64,000 bases of DNA, taken from NCBI GenBank assembly GCA_001800315.1, contig MGVE01000020.1, forward strand, positions 62,001 to 126,000. The letters are read 5' to 3'. The position numbers and the translations under genes are program-made. Each line of letters begins with the position of its first letter. The first letter of the stretch is position 1. The notes below the pieces were generated by a model, which saw only the letters and a program-made list of their open reading frames with translations, did not search any database and was not told the origin of the DNA. This document shows, one piece after another, positions 53,618-62,274 of the stretch. The DNA comes from Elusimicrobia bacterium RIFOXYA2_FULL_47_53 (GTDB taxonomy: Bacteria > Elusimicrobiota > Endomicrobiia > Endomicrobiales > XYA2-FULL-47-53).

Positions 53618-53965
53618 ATGAGCGAAATCAATGTCATGATAACCAAAATTAGGAAATTTCGTGATGAACGTGACTGGATGCAGTTTCATGACCCAAAGAA
53701 CATGGCAATTTCAATAATTTTAGAGGCCTCAGAGTTACTTGAGCATTTTCAATGGAAAGCAAAACAGGAAGTTGAGGAATATGTAAAAGCTAATAAAGGG
53801 CAAATTCAAGATGAAATAGCTGATATCGCCATGTATTTGTTTGAGTTGGCAGATAATATGGGGATTGACCTGATCAAAGCAATGGATAAAAAACTAAAGA
53901 AGAACTCTACAAAATACCCAGTTCACAAAGCTAAAGGTAAACATACTAAATACAACAAATTATGA
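53618..53965 (+). CDS. MazG-like nucleotide pyrophosphohydrolase
   Basis: The 115-residue all-alpha protein has the NTP-pyrophosphatase motifs EASELLEHFQW and DEIADIAMYLFELADNMGID, whose acidic residues bind magnesium. It most resembles the dCTPase/RS21-C6 branch. Such enzymes remove nucleoside triphosphates, often modified ones. The stop overlaps the start of the next gene as ATGA, so the two are translationally coupled. The start follows AAGGATG. Confidence 0.85.
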   Translation: MSEINVMITKIRKFRDERDWMQFHDPKNMAISIILEASELLEHFQWKAKQEVEEYVKANKGQIQDEIADIAMYLFELADNMGIDLIKAMDKKLKKNSTKYPVHKAKGKHTKYNKL

Positions 53966-55074
53966 CCCCTTTTGACTTAACTCCATCATTAACCACCAAA
54001 GGCTTTTTCCGGTTTACCGGCCCTCCGGAACATTGGCTAACAGCAGTAAAATATATGACTTGGGGTTTAGAAGAAAAACATAGGAAGGGTTGGGAAAGAA
54101 TACGGTCGGGAGATGTTTTCTTTATTCATAGTACACATAACTCATTTTTCAATAATGCCAAATCCGGTATTATTGGTATTGGTGTGGTTGGTTCAAATTT
54201 TTCTATTAAGAACAATCATTTGTGGCTTTATGAACATCAACATCACGAGAATAGGTGGCCTCTTTTAGTGCCTCTGTCGGAAATATATTTATTTAGTCAG
54301 TTGCCAGATACTTCCAGTTGGGAATCACCAAATATTGATAACAAAAGCCAAAGTGAAAAACTAATAAGCCAATTACTAAAAAACTATATACCGCTTTCAA
54401 ATGTAAAAGGATTCCCTCAAATGGGAAGCTTCTCTGCAGTTTCAAAAGAAGTTGCAAACCAGATTCTTTTTGATAAACGGCCATTGTATGAGTATAGCGA
54501 TGAATCAAGCATAGAAGGCGACATTGAAGCATTAAGGCCAACCAAACTTGAAAAGGTCAATAATATTTCGGAATCCTTTAGATATGCCGATACCTTAAAG
54601 GTGTTTGATAGTATTAAACAACGAATAGTAAGCGAAACTCCCGGTTTATATAGTAAAAATAATGAATTATTGGCAAAAGCTGAAGAGGCTCATTGTAATA
54701 TACTTCAGCAATTACTCGAGATATTTAAGCAAAAAGGTTATGATGTCAGAAGTAATCCCCATGTTGACCTTTTTGCACATGATGGTAGTAGGGCATTCCT
54801 TATAGAAGTAAAAAGTACTGAAAACAGAAATTTCCGTACACAAGCAAGAAAAGGTCTTGCCCAGCTTCTTGAATATGATTATTTTGAAGTAAACAGATTT
54901 GTAAGTGAAGAAAATTTACATTTAAAAGATAAATATAGAATACTCGTACCATCGCAATCACCAAAAGATAATAACTACATAGAATTTCTAAATAATTTAA
55001 ATATTGGCGTGGGAATCGTAAATAGGGATGTTATTAAGCCTGTAGGGGAAGATTTCGGATTTTCTAAGTTATAA
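53962..55074 (+). CDS. EVE-like domain fused to PD-(D/E)XK nuclease
   Basis: The first 165 residues read like an EVE/PUA-type domain ([48 protein letters not shown]). Such domains recognise modified bases and are found in modification-dependent restriction. A helical linker follows. The C-terminal part (about 265-345) has [21 protein letters not shown], a D-x(n)-ExK nuclease core, then a helix with [14 protein letters not shown]. It would cut nucleic acid carrying particular bases. It is coupled to the MazG-like gene and followed 31 bases on by a helicase-nuclease gene. The EVE call is from motif shape only. Confidence 0.65.
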   Translation: MTPFDLTPSLTTKGFFRFTGPPEHWLTAVKYMTWGLEEKHRKGWERIRSGDVFFIHSTHNSFFNNAKSGIIGIGVVGSNFSIKNNHLWLYEHQHHENRWPLLVPLSEIYLFSQLPDTSSWESPNIDNKSQSEKLISQLLKNYIPLSNVKGFPQMGSFSAVSKEVANQILFDKRPLYEYSDESSIEGDIEALRPTKLEKVNNISESFRYADTLKVFDSIKQRIVSETPGLYSKNNELLAKAEEAHCNILQQLLEIFKQKGYDVRSNPHVDLFAHDGSRAFLIEVKSTENRNFRTQARKGLAQLLEYDYFEVNRFVSEENLHLKDKYRILVPSQSPKDNNYIEFLNNLNIGVGIVNRDVIKPVGEDFGFSKL

Positions 55075-55105
55075 ATACTACTTTAGCCAAACTTCAAGGA
55101 ATAAC

Positions 55106-57082
55106 ATGTCAAGAGCATATTACACTGATTCCATCGCAAATTTTATTAAGGCTAAATCCGAAGAGATAATCGGAAAGCTGACAATGAGCAATGTTTTTAA
55201 TTTAGAACAATCCCAGCGCGATGCCTGGGTTGAGGAAATTGCAATATTGCAATCCGTGCTTACCGAACATACAGGGTCGGTCTATTTTGAATACTCGATC
55301 CCCAGGATGGGGAAAAGGATTGATGTAGTATTGCTCATTGGACCGGTAATCTTTGTGCTTGAATTTAAAATCGGAGAGCATGTATTCACCTCATATGCTA
55401 CCGATCAGGTTTGGGACTATGCTTTAGATTTGAAGAATTTTCATGAAACGAGCCACAACGTATATATTTCACCAATTTTAATTGCATCTAAGGCAAAAAC
55501 TGGTGAATACATGGCAGTGGCGACACCACACAACGACAAAATCCTCGTTCCGATCAAGATTAATACGGAGCAGCTTGGGGAGGCAATTAATGGTGTTTTG
55601 CGTTTTGCCAAAGGTGATGTAATAGACAATGCTAATTGGGAAAGTGGTAGGTATTGCCCTACGCCGACAATTATAGAGGCAGCTATGGCTCTATATAATA
55701 GCCATTCCGTAGCAGATATATCTCGTAGCGATGCAAGCGCAATTAATCTAAGTCAAACATCCGATGCAATTTCGAAAATTATTCACATGTCTAAAGAAAA
55801 AAGTCAAAAATCAATTTGTTTTGTAACAGGTGTTCCGGGCGCCGGCAAAACACTGGTTGGGCTTAATATCGCAACAACACATTTTGATAAAACAAATGAA
55901 TTGTATAGTGTTTATTTGTCAGGGAATGGACCTCTTGTTGCTATCTTGCGCGAAGCGTTGGCTCGCGATAAGGTACGTCGTTCAAAAGATAAAGGTGATA
56001 AATGCAAGAAAGGTGAAGCAATGAGTGAGGTTAAGATGTTTGTTCAAAATGTTCATCATTTTCGTGATGAATGCTTGATCGATCCGAAAGCTCCTCCAGT
56101 AGAGCATGTTGCATTATTTGATGAAGCACAGCGGGCCTGGAATAAAGAGCAAACTGTTAATTTCATGCGACGAAAGAAAAATACGCCCAATTTTGACAGT
56201 TCCGAGCCTGAGTTTCTGATATCATGTCTCAATCGTCATCTCGATTGGGCAGTCATAGTATGCCTTGTGGGTGGTGGACAGGAGATTAATACCGGTGAAG
56301 CAGGTATAATTGAGTGGATTGATTCGTTGAACCGATCATTCCCGGATTGGCACGTATATATATCTTCGCGGCTTAATGATAGTGAGTATGGAGCAGCTGA
56401 GGTAATAAATAAATTGAAATCACGTATAAATGTTGTAGACAATAAAGCTTTACACCTTTCAGTTTCGATGCGTTCATTTCGTACCGAACATGTCTCTCTA
56501 CTAGTCAAGCAATTACTTGATCGTAACGCTGACGATGCACGACAGACACTTAAAAATGTCGAAAATAAATATCCAATAGTTATCACACGCAATCTTTCAA
56601 CAGCGAAAAGCTGGTTAAAGTCTCAAGCGCGTGGATCTGAACGATATGGTATAGTAGCTTCTTCTCAGGCAGAAAGATTGAAGCCACAAGCTATTAATGT
56701 AAAATCTCCGATGGATCCAATTCATTGGTTTCTTGATGGCAAGGAAGATGTAAGATCATCGTACTATTTAGAAGATGTTGCCACGGAATTCCATATTCAA
56801 GGACTTGAACTTGATTGGGCCTGTGTAGCGTGGGACGCCGACTTCAGATATACTGCCGCTGGTTGGGAGCATAGATCATTTTGCGGTGATAGTTGGAATC
56901 ATATTAGGAAAAGCGAACGCAAAACATATCTCCATAATGCCTACCGAGTGCTTCTTACACGTGCCAGGCAAGGTATGGTGATCGTTGTACCATCCGGAGA
57001 TGAAAATGACCCAACGCGCAACCCCAAATATTACGACCCAACATTTGAGTATTTAAAGGAAATAGGGTTCAAAATAATTTAG
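55106..57082 (+). CDS. Nuclease-DUF2075 helicase fusion
   Basis: The N-terminal 190 residues contain a PD-(D/E)XK-like core ([11 protein letters not shown]...[11 protein letters not shown]). The rest is a DUF2075-type P-loop helicase/ATPase with Walker [15 protein letters not shown] and Walker [13 protein letters not shown] later SVSMRSFR segment and the superfamily-1-like end [19 protein letters not shown] follow. DUF2075 proteins are repeatedly seen in defence contexts. The start follows AAGGAA. With the preceding two genes it forms a compact operon that reads like a restriction-type module. Confidence 0.82.
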   Translation: MSRAYYTDSIANFIKAKSEEIIGKLTMSNVFNLEQSQRDAWVEEIAILQSVLTEHTGSVYFEYSIPRMGKRIDVVLLIGPVIFVLEFKIGEHVFTSYATDQVWDYALDLKNFHETSHNVYISPILIASKAKTGEYMAVATPHNDKILVPIKINTEQLGEAINGVLRFAKGDVIDNANWESGRYCPTPTIIEAAMALYNSHSVADISRSDASAINLSQTSDAISKIIHMSKEKSQKSICFVTGVPGAGKTLVGLNIATTHFDKTNELYSVYLSGNGPLVAILREALARDKVRRSKDKGDKCKKGEAMSEVKMFVQNVHHFRDECLIDPKAPPVEHVALFDEAQRAWNKEQTVNFMRRKKNTPNFDSSEPEFLISCLNRHLDWAVIVCLVGGGQEINTGEAGIIEWIDSLNRSFPDWHVYISSRLNDSEYGAAEVINKLKSRINVVDNKALHLSVSMRSFRTEHVSLLVKQLLDRNADDARQTLKNVENKYPIVITRNLSTAKSWLKSQARGSERYGIVASSQAERLKPQAINVKSPMDPIHWFLDGKEDVRSSYYLEDVATEFHIQGLELDWACVAWDADFRYTAAGWEHRSFCGDSWNHIRKSERKTYLHNAYRVLLTRARQGMVIVVPSGDENDPTRNPKYYDPTFEYLKEIGFKII

Positions 57083-57262
57083 CTTATAAAACTGCTGAAT
57101 TTGGACTTGAGATGCAAATTTACGCAAAACAGCTACGATTGAGTTAGAATAATTCCAAAAGCTAGTCAGTATGAGGCTTGCAAAACTTTTGGCTTTAACT
57201 ATTAAATAAATGAGGCATTAGAATTTCGTCTATTAAGTTATTGCGTATAATAACTGTTAGGT
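57083..57262. other. Spacer ending in an integron-type cassette junction (GTTAGGT)
   Basis: GTTAGGT (57256-57262) fits the GTTRRRY recombination triplet and lies 12 bases before the next gene. No complete attC or attI can be folded upstream; only a CCAAAAG/CTTTTGG hairpin near 57152-57192 is visible. Confidence 0.4.
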
Positions 57263-57274
57263 GGTGAAAATAAA

Positions 57275-58723
57275 ATGAAAATAAGCAAAATATTTAGACT
57301 AAATAAAACTCAGTTAGAACTTGATTTTATTGATATTGATTTAGGGAAGGATATCCCCCTTTTTATTGACCCTTATTACCTAGGTAAAAGAGTTGATTTA
57401 TGGTCAATTAATGCTAATCGTACCGTTAGAGACTTCTTTCAAACATTCATAGATCAAGTCAGAGCCGGAAACCATGTGCAGGCAAAGGAATTATTTCTTT
57501 ATTTGCATGAACCAAATGAAACTCGATTGGGATTATCTAGAAAGGAACCTATGGGTAAAGGCATAGGGACTATAGATGCAGAAAAGATTTTTAAAAGTTT
57601 ATCTCAAAGCAAGGCAGTTAAAACAGGTTTGATTCAAGATATAGAAGATTGTAGAATCTTTATAGAAGGAATAGACAGAGATAAAGTTTCAGATATGACT
57701 ACAAACATTATTAAGCAACATCTTATAGAGTATACGCAATCGCAATGTAAGCTTTGGGGTATTCCATTAACATCTAATATACAGTCAGGTGATTTTTGGG
57801 ATAAAGTAACTCATTCATGGGACAATATACTTACAGATATGTTAGTAGTTAGAGGTGAAAAAATATTATTGGTTCCAAAGAGTGTTGTTTCTTTTAAAAC
57901 AGACTATACACCACAACAATATTATCGTCATTTTGTTTTAAACTTTTTACAAAATGAACATTTAAGATTGCATACCCATTTAGTGCAAAAGCATGAATAT
58001 AAAAATGGAGAGACTAGAGAATTTGTAACAAAAAAAAGCATCATGGAAAGAGATTCTCCATATTCAAAAGAATTTGTTATTTCTTTTACGCAAAAGCATC
58101 CTGAAATATTTAGGAATTTTAAGAAAAACCCTACAATTAAATTGAAACCTCATAAAACGCTTTATACTTCCGAACCAAAACTAGTTGAAATAATTGACCA
58201 CTTAGTTAAAGAATTAAAAAATATTCCTTCTGGTCCGGAAAATGCAACAAAATATCATAGAGCAATCACGGGAATACTTGAATTAATATTTCATCCTCAA
58301 TTAACAAGTCCTCAAATTGAGAAAGAAATTAACGACGGAAGAAAAAGAATTGATATAACATTTGACAATGCGGCTACTTTTGGTTTTTTTCATTACCTTC
58401 CAACCACGCATGGAATAACTTCTATATTCATTTTAGTAGAGTGTAAAAACTATTCAAGAGACATAAATAATCCAGAATTAGACCAGATGGCAGGAAGATT
58501 TTCTCCTAATAGAGGTAAGTTTGGTTTTGTTGTGTGCAGGAAGATAGATAATTTAAAATTGTTTATTCAAGGGTGTAATGATACTTATAAAGAAAACCGA
58601 GGAGTAATAATCCCTCTTGTAGATGATGATTTAATAAATATTTTAGAAAACATAAAAAATGGAGTTGCGGGCTTTGCTGAAAATCTCATTAAGGATAGAT
58701 TTCGAGAAATAGCAATAAACTAA
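57275..58723 (+). CDS. Putative PD-(D/E)XK nuclease carried as a cassette gene
   Basis: The N-terminal half (FIDPYYLGKRVDLW) is unassigned. The C-terminal part has GRKRIDITFDN and, after a loop, IFILVECKNYSRDINNPELDQMAGRFSPNRGKFGFVVCR. This is the D-x(n)-ExK core followed by a Gln-bearing helix, as in Mrr-like and other restriction nucleases. The gene is markedly A/T-rich. Its ribosome site AGGTGGTG partly overlaps the cassette junction GTTAGGT, and an attC follows its stop by one base. A phage-defence role is likely but inferred. Confidence 0.65.
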   Translation: MKISKIFRLNKTQLELDFIDIDLGKDIPLFIDPYYLGKRVDLWSINANRTVRDFFQTFIDQVRAGNHVQAKELFLYLHEPNETRLGLSRKEPMGKGIGTIDAEKIFKSLSQSKAVKTGLIQDIEDCRIFIEGIDRDKVSDMTTNIIKQHLIEYTQSQCKLWGIPLTSNIQSGDFWDKVTHSWDNILTDMLVVRGEKILLVPKSVVSFKTDYTPQQYYRHFVLNFLQNEHLRLHTHLVQKHEYKNGETREFVTKKSIMERDSPYSKEFVISFTQKHPEIFRNFKKNPTIKLKPHKTLYTSEPKLVEIIDHLVKELKNIPSGPENATKYHRAITGILELIFHPQLTSPQIEKEINDGRKRIDITFDNAATFGFFHYLPTTHGITSIFILVECKNYSRDINNPELDQMAGRFSPNRGKFGFVVCRKIDNLKLFIQGCNDTYKENRGVIIPLVDDDLINILENIKNGVAGFAENLIKDRFREIAIN

Positions 58724-58724
58724 A

Positions 58725-58782
58725 TATCAACAAAGCGCTCCAGCCTACCGCGTACCGCGGTAGCGGAGCTTGAATGTTAGAT
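58725..58782 (+). other. attC site 1
   Basis: This 58-base imperfect palindrome begins ..CAAC and ends GTTAGAT (GTTRRRY). The arms GCTCCAGCCTACCGCG and CGCGGTAGCGGAGC are nearly complementary. It matches the known attC layout R''-L''-L'-R'. Confidence 0.75.
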
Positions 58783-58924
58783 TGAGTCTATAGCTATATT
58801 GGGGCGTTGGTCTGTTGTCTTTAAAGCTGTTTTTTATTTTTTTATTCGTATTGATGATTATATCAACAATACTAAAATAAGGGGACACAATACTAATTAA
58901 TTTTAATAAAACGATTACAACGAC
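58783..58924. other. ORF-less integron cassette
   Basis: About 140 A/T-rich bases lie between attC 1 and attC 2 without a forward frame. A reverse frame (58745-58960) crosses both attC sites and encodes a hydrophobic peptide, but it is probably chance. Such cassettes sometimes carry promoters or small RNAs. Confidence 0.45.
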
Positions 58925-58984
58925 ATCTAACAAGTCAATCCAGCTGACCGTGCTCCGCACGGCAGCTGATTTCGGATGTTATGC
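58925..58984 (+). other. attC site 2
   Basis: It runs from ATCTAAC to GTTATGC with the stem CAGCTGACCGTGC / GCACGGCAGCTG. Extrahelical bases occur on one arm only, as expected. The GTTATGC end is also found in Vibrio repeats. Confidence 0.8.
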
Positions 58985-59018
58985 CCGCAAATAATTGGAT
59001 ATTACAACGAGCAATAGA

Positions 59019-59675
59019 ATGAAATGCATTTCGCTGGTTTGTACGGTACATGAAGAGAATGGCCTCGCGAATGTCTCGGGATTGTACGCAATCCTGGAGC
59101 GAATTCAGCCGGAAGTTATTTTTATCGAGGCCCTTCCTGATGCGCTCGATCAATTCCTTGCCGCTTGCACCAACAACAAGCTGGAATCAGCCGCAGTAAG
59201 GCGATATCGCGAGAACAGCATCGTTGAACTCGTTCCGGTTGATCTTCCAACGCCGAAAAGCCGCTTCTTTAGCGACTATAGATACTTGCAAGAGATGATT
59301 GAAGGTAAGAGCCCGGCTTCCCGACGCTTGATAATGTGGAATAAAAATTACGTGCGCGACCACGGATTCGCCTATCTGAATAGCGAACATTGCAGCAAAA
59401 TGTGGACCGAGATTTATGCGGACGAACGTGCTGTAATTGTGAAAATTAAGGACCAACGACTTACTGAAATTTCCGAAATATGGAATAAAACAATAGAGTT
59501 GCGTGAAAATGAGATGATGAAAAACATCCTGAAGTATTGCGACGAAAATTCGTTCGAACGGGGTGTATTTCTTATTGGTGCTGCGCACAGGCAGTCCATC
59601 ATCGAAAAAACGAAAGAGTGGTCTGAGAAATATCCGAACCTCATTCAGTGGGATTTTACTTGTGGAAAAAATTGA
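59019..59675 (+). CDS. TraB/GumN (TIKI)-like cassette protein, unknown role
   Basis: The ATG at 59019 is preferred to a TTG eight codons earlier. The sequence has a start like LVCTVHEENGLANVSGLYAILERIQPEVIFIE and an ending FLIGAAHRQSIIEK. Together these resemble the His/Glu-bearing strands of the TraB/GumN/TIKI superfamily of putative metal-dependent hydrolases. It occupies one integron cassette between attC 2 and attC 3. No other function can be read. The family call is tentative. Confidence 0.55.
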   Translation: MKCISLVCTVHEENGLANVSGLYAILERIQPEVIFIEALPDALDQFLAACTNNKLESAAVRRYRENSIVELVPVDLPTPKSRFFSDYRYLQEMIEGKSPASRRLIMWNKNYVRDHGFAYLNSEHCSKMWTEIYADERAVIVKIKDQRLTEISEIWNKTIELRENEMMKNILKYCDENSFERGVFLIGAAHRQSIIEKTKEWSEKYPNLIQWDFTCGKN

Positions 59676-59690
59676 ATAAATGAAAGGCGG

Positions 59691-59748
59691 TCATAACAAG
59701 GCGCTTCAGCTGACCGCGGTCCGCGGCAGTTGAGCTTAGGTGTTAGCA
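59691..59748 (+). other. attC site 3
   Basis: TCATAAC...GTTAGCA with arms CAGCTGACCGCGG / CCGCGGCAGTTG. The L box AAGGCGCTT faces AGCTTAGGT. It is the closest of the three to a textbook attC. Confidence 0.8.
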
Positions 59749-59758
59749 CTTCAATAAA

Positions 59759-59992
59759 ATGAAAACAACCGCATTGAACCAACTATTTGACAAATGGATA
59801 CTGACTTATCCAGACCACGACTATGGATTTCATCGGGATGGGATTATCCTTGAAGACCAGTTCAATAAGGAGCGCCACCGAATCCTGTTCGTAATGAAAG
59901 AGCCTAATAGCAGTGATGGGGCATTCAATCACTTCATAGGTATGGACCTGCGGGAGTTGTTTGGACAGAAACTGCACAATAAAACTCATTGA
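59759..59992 (+). pseudogene. Truncated cassette protein (77 residues)
   Basis: The frame starts 11 bases after attC 3. It reads like the N-terminal part of a larger cassette protein (WILTYPDHDYGFHRDG, RILFVMKEPNSSDGAFN, DLRELFGQ). The frame ends where a repeat (GAACGGTGCCTGGC) begins at 59991, so the remainder seems to have been cut off by insertion of the following repeat-bounded block. No closing attC is found. Confidence 0.5.
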
Positions 59993-60029
59993 ACGGTGCC
60001 TGGCTTCACTAACTTCACTAAAAATAAAT
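59991..60029 (+). repeat. Direct repeat, copy 1 (GGTGCC-GGCTTCACTAACTTCACT)
   Basis: GAACGGTGCCTGGC followed by TTCACTAACTTCACTAAAAA. A near-identical copy at 61362-61411 closes a 1.4-kb block with the MBL and cupin genes. Similar GGTGCCTGGC motifs accompany IS200/REP-type transposases, which is background knowledge. Confidence 0.6.
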
Positions 60030-60046
60030 ATGTAGTTTCTGGGAAG

Positions 60047-60071
60047 AATAATGGGGGCGGTCCCCATTATT
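60047..60071. repeat. Perfect palindrome ahead of the MBL gene
   Basis: AATAATGGGG-GCGGT-CCCCATTATT is a perfect 10-bp stem, two bases before the AAGGAG ribosome site of the MBL gene. It could shape translation or be part of the repeat element. Confidence 0.6.
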
Positions 60072-60086
60072 ATAAGGAGCTAGTGA

Positions 60087-60827
60087 ATGCTTAAGAAAGT
60101 TTTGGTTCGAGTCGCGGTGGTTTTGGGTGTTTTGATTTTGGGTGCCGGTGGTTTTGCCGGGTGGTTCTTTTATCAAGTGAGGGAGATGCATCCCTTGGAA
60201 ACCGGGAAGATATCTGATTCGGTCTATGCGATCAAGGGCGATATGGGCAATATGTTCATAGTTAAAAATAAGGATGTCTATATTGCTTTTGATGCCAGCG
60301 ACAATGTTGGAAAAATTAAAAGCGGGTGCGAATCGCTTTCTATTGATCCAAATCTTGTGCGGGCAGTTTTCCTGACTCATTCGGACGCCGACCATGTTGA
60401 CGGGTTGCCGGCCTTCCCGAATGCAAAGGTATATATCTCAAAAGACGAAGAGCCGCTTCTTAAGGAAAAGACACACCGGCATTTCATGGGTATGGCGCAC
60501 ATGAACAAGCTGCCGGTCAGTGAATACATTACGCTCTCGGACGGCGATTCCGTAAATGTTGACGGCATAACCGTTAACGCTGTATCTACGCCGGGGCATA
60601 CGCTGGGTTCTATGTGCTACAGGGTCGGCGATGCTTTGTTCGTAGGCGATCTGTGCATGATCGTAAATGATACCGTGCGCCCTATGATAAAGATTTTCAC
60701 GGAAGATATGGCGACCGACGCGGAATCAATAAAAAAGATAGCAAAGTTAAATAATTTTAGCCGCATATATACCGCTCACTCCGGCTACACGCGCGACCTG
60801 GAGAAGGCCCTGAAGGACTGGCGCTAA
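60087..60827 (+). CDS. Membrane-anchored metallo-beta-lactamase-fold hydrolase
   Basis: One N-terminal membrane span (about 5-30) anchors an MBL domain with the metal motif THSDADHVDG (HxxxDH type), then PGHTLGS, the bridging Asp in FVGDLC and a final His in TAHSGY. This fits a glyoxalase II/MBL-fold hydrolase facing the periplasm. The substrate is unknown. The ribosome site AAGGAG is strong. It lies in the block bounded by direct repeats. Confidence 0.88.
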   Translation: MLKKVLVRVAVVLGVLILGAGGFAGWFFYQVREMHPLETGKISDSVYAIKGDMGNMFIVKNKDVYIAFDASDNVGKIKSGCESLSIDPNLVRAVFLTHSDADHVDGLPAFPNAKVYISKDEEPLLKEKTHRHFMGMAHMNKLPVSEYITLSDGDSVNVDGITVNAVSTPGHTLGSMCYRVGDALFVGDLCMIVNDTVRPMIKIFTEDMATDAESIKKIAKLNNFSRIYTAHSGYTRDLEKALKDWR

Positions 60828-60885
60828 TTAATGCGAATATTTTAAAAATACGGGTCGGCGCGATTACTCTGGGAGAAAATATAAT

Positions 60886-61356
60886 ATGTTAGAGATAAAT
60901 AAAAAACCGGTTTTGGCGAGATGGGCCTTGCTATTATTTCTTGCGTCCGGGTTTGGCGTTCAGTCCACGCAGTGCGGCGATAACGCTTATAACGCCGGGG
61001 TTGAAAGCAGACAGGTTATGCGCTGCACGCAAACCGCTATAGGGCAGGACCTAAAATATCCCGCAGCCAAAAGTCCCGAGGTAACTTGTCTTGAGGTCAC
61101 TGTTCATCCAGGGCAGGAAACGGGGTGGCATACCCATTCGGTGCCGGGTTACGCATACATTGTTTCCGGTGAATTGACACTGGAATATCCGGGAAATATT
61201 TCCAAAGTATTTAAGGCAGGCGAGGCGTTCGCCGAGGTTGTAGATACTAAGCATAACGGTGTAAACTACGGGAAGAACGATGTCGTGCTTGTAGCATTTT
61301 TTACAGGTGACCGTGGCGTACCGTTCACAAAGAAGTTGGATGACAAGGCAAAATAA
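60886..61356 (+). CDS. Secreted cupin-domain protein
   Basis: A signal-like segment (ARWALLLFLASGFG) precedes a single cupin barrel with metal ligands in HPGQETGWHTHSVPGYAYIVSGE and, later, DTKHNG. Such small secreted cupins are of unknown function. It follows the MBL gene by 58 bases and probably shares its transcript. Confidence 0.82.
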   Translation: MLEINKKPVLARWALLLFLASGFGVQSTQCGDNAYNAGVESRQVMRCTQTAIGQDLKYPAAKSPEVTCLEVTVHPGQETGWHTHSVPGYAYIVSGELTLEYPGNISKVFKAGEAFAEVVDTKHNGVNYGKNDVVLVAFFTGDRGVPFTKKLDDKAK

Positions 61357-61361
61357 GTTTC

Positions 61362-61411
61362 GGCGCCAGGCTTCACTAACTTCACTAAAAATAAAGTGAA
61401 CGGTGCCAGGC
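61362..61411 (+). repeat. Direct repeat, copy 2
   Basis: GGCGCCAGGCTTCACTAACTT..., then a second GAACGGTGCCAGGC at 61398-61411. It is a near-duplicate of 59991-60029 and marks the right end of the inserted-looking block. Confidence 0.6.
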
Positions 61412-61506
61412 ATGACTTATGTGACTTATTAAAATAGCAGGTTGGGGTCTTGCAATACGACAAGCGTGGTTCGTGGTCAGCACCGTACTCAAAAATAGGG
61501 GGATAA

Positions 61507-61947
61507 ATGCTTAAAAAAGAAGTTGGGATTTTAGTGTTGATATTGTCAATGATGTTTGCATTTGGTTGTGGGAAGAAAGAGCCGGCAAAGGCTCAAGCCG
61601 ATAGTAATGCGGCAACAAACGAGACGCAAACGACTGAGGAATCAACAAGTATCGGAAGCATAGGCGCAATGAACGAAGATAAATATGTTGAACTTACCGC
61701 CGAAGAGTATTTGCTGATAAAACAAATGACAGATAGAAAAGTGAGCGGTAAATACACAATTAGCGATAAAACATTTGAAGATGAATATAATAAAACTATG
61801 AACAAAAAATCCGCCTCGCTTGGCGTAACGATGGATGAGTATAGTAATTATAAAACATCTTTAACATCTGCTAAAGAGAATGAATTGATTGATAAAATAG
61901 CTGCAAGGTATGATGAGAAAATGATAGAAGTAATGAAAGTCAAATAG
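61507..61947 (+). CDS. Small lipoprotein
   Basis: The lipobox MFAFGC ends a hydrophobic signal (VGILVLILSMMFAFG), with Lys/Glu residues after the Cys, as in an envelope lipoprotein. The remaining 120 residues are polar, helical and lysine-rich with no known domain. It is preceded by AGGGGG. Confidence 0.75.
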   Translation: MLKKEVGILVLILSMMFAFGCGKKEPAKAQADSNAATNETQTTEESTSIGSIGAMNEDKYVELTAEEYLLIKQMTDRKVSGKYTISDKTFEDEYNKTMNKKSASLGVTMDEYSNYKTSLTSAKENELIDKIAARYDEKMIEVMKVK

Positions 61948-62274
61948 GTTTCCCCGTGTCATATTAACAGCAATACTTCCATTTAATTTTCGATGAAGAA
62001 ATATAGAAACGATTGGTGAGATTGTTGAGGCAACGGAAACACTAAACAGCAGGGTGTCAAAAAATGCGCATAAATACCATGGTTAGGTTTTAGATGCCAG
62101 TTTATCAGGCGTTTTTAAGATGTCCGTAATAGCCACAGATTTTAAAAATCAGCTCAGGGAAGCAGTAGGTGACCGGTATGTTACAATGATTAATGAAAAA
62201 AACCAGCTGCCGGCAAATGGAAACCAAGAAAATTAGTTTAATGTCTGAAACTTTGGTTAATTAAGGAGTATTAA
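61948..62274 (+). other. Spacer with gene-fragment-like coding remnants
   Basis: Short open stretches read ETIGEIVEATETLNSR (about 62008-62055) and a 38-codon frame at 62120-62236 (SVIATDFKNQLREAV...). They look like scraps of a decayed gene rather than an expressed one. No strong ribosome site is seen. Confidence 0.3.

Larger units (their letters stand above)
57256..59990 (+). mobile_element. Integron-type gene cassette array without visible integrase
   Basis: Three attC-like sites (58725-58782, 58925-58984, 59691-59748) separate cassettes of about 1,520, 202 and 764 bases plus a truncated fourth. All genes point the same way and begin shortly after a GTT junction, as in integron arrays. 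No tyrosine recombinase is in the window, so this is a CALIN-type array (attC cluster lacking integrase). Confidence 0.75.

Noticed and set aside
53962-57082. Defence module genes considered as integron cassettes
   Set aside because: The spacers (31 bases and 193 bases) contain no attC-like palindrome.
57083-57255. attI site or a fourth attC before the first cassette
   Set aside because: Only the terminal GTTAGGT is convincing; no matching R'' box or G+C-rich arms could be found.
58745-58960. Reverse-strand 71-codon hydrophobic frame across two attC sites
   Set aside because: It crosses recombination sites, lacks a clear ribosome site and its ends are attC arms; kept only as a remark on the ORF-less cassette.
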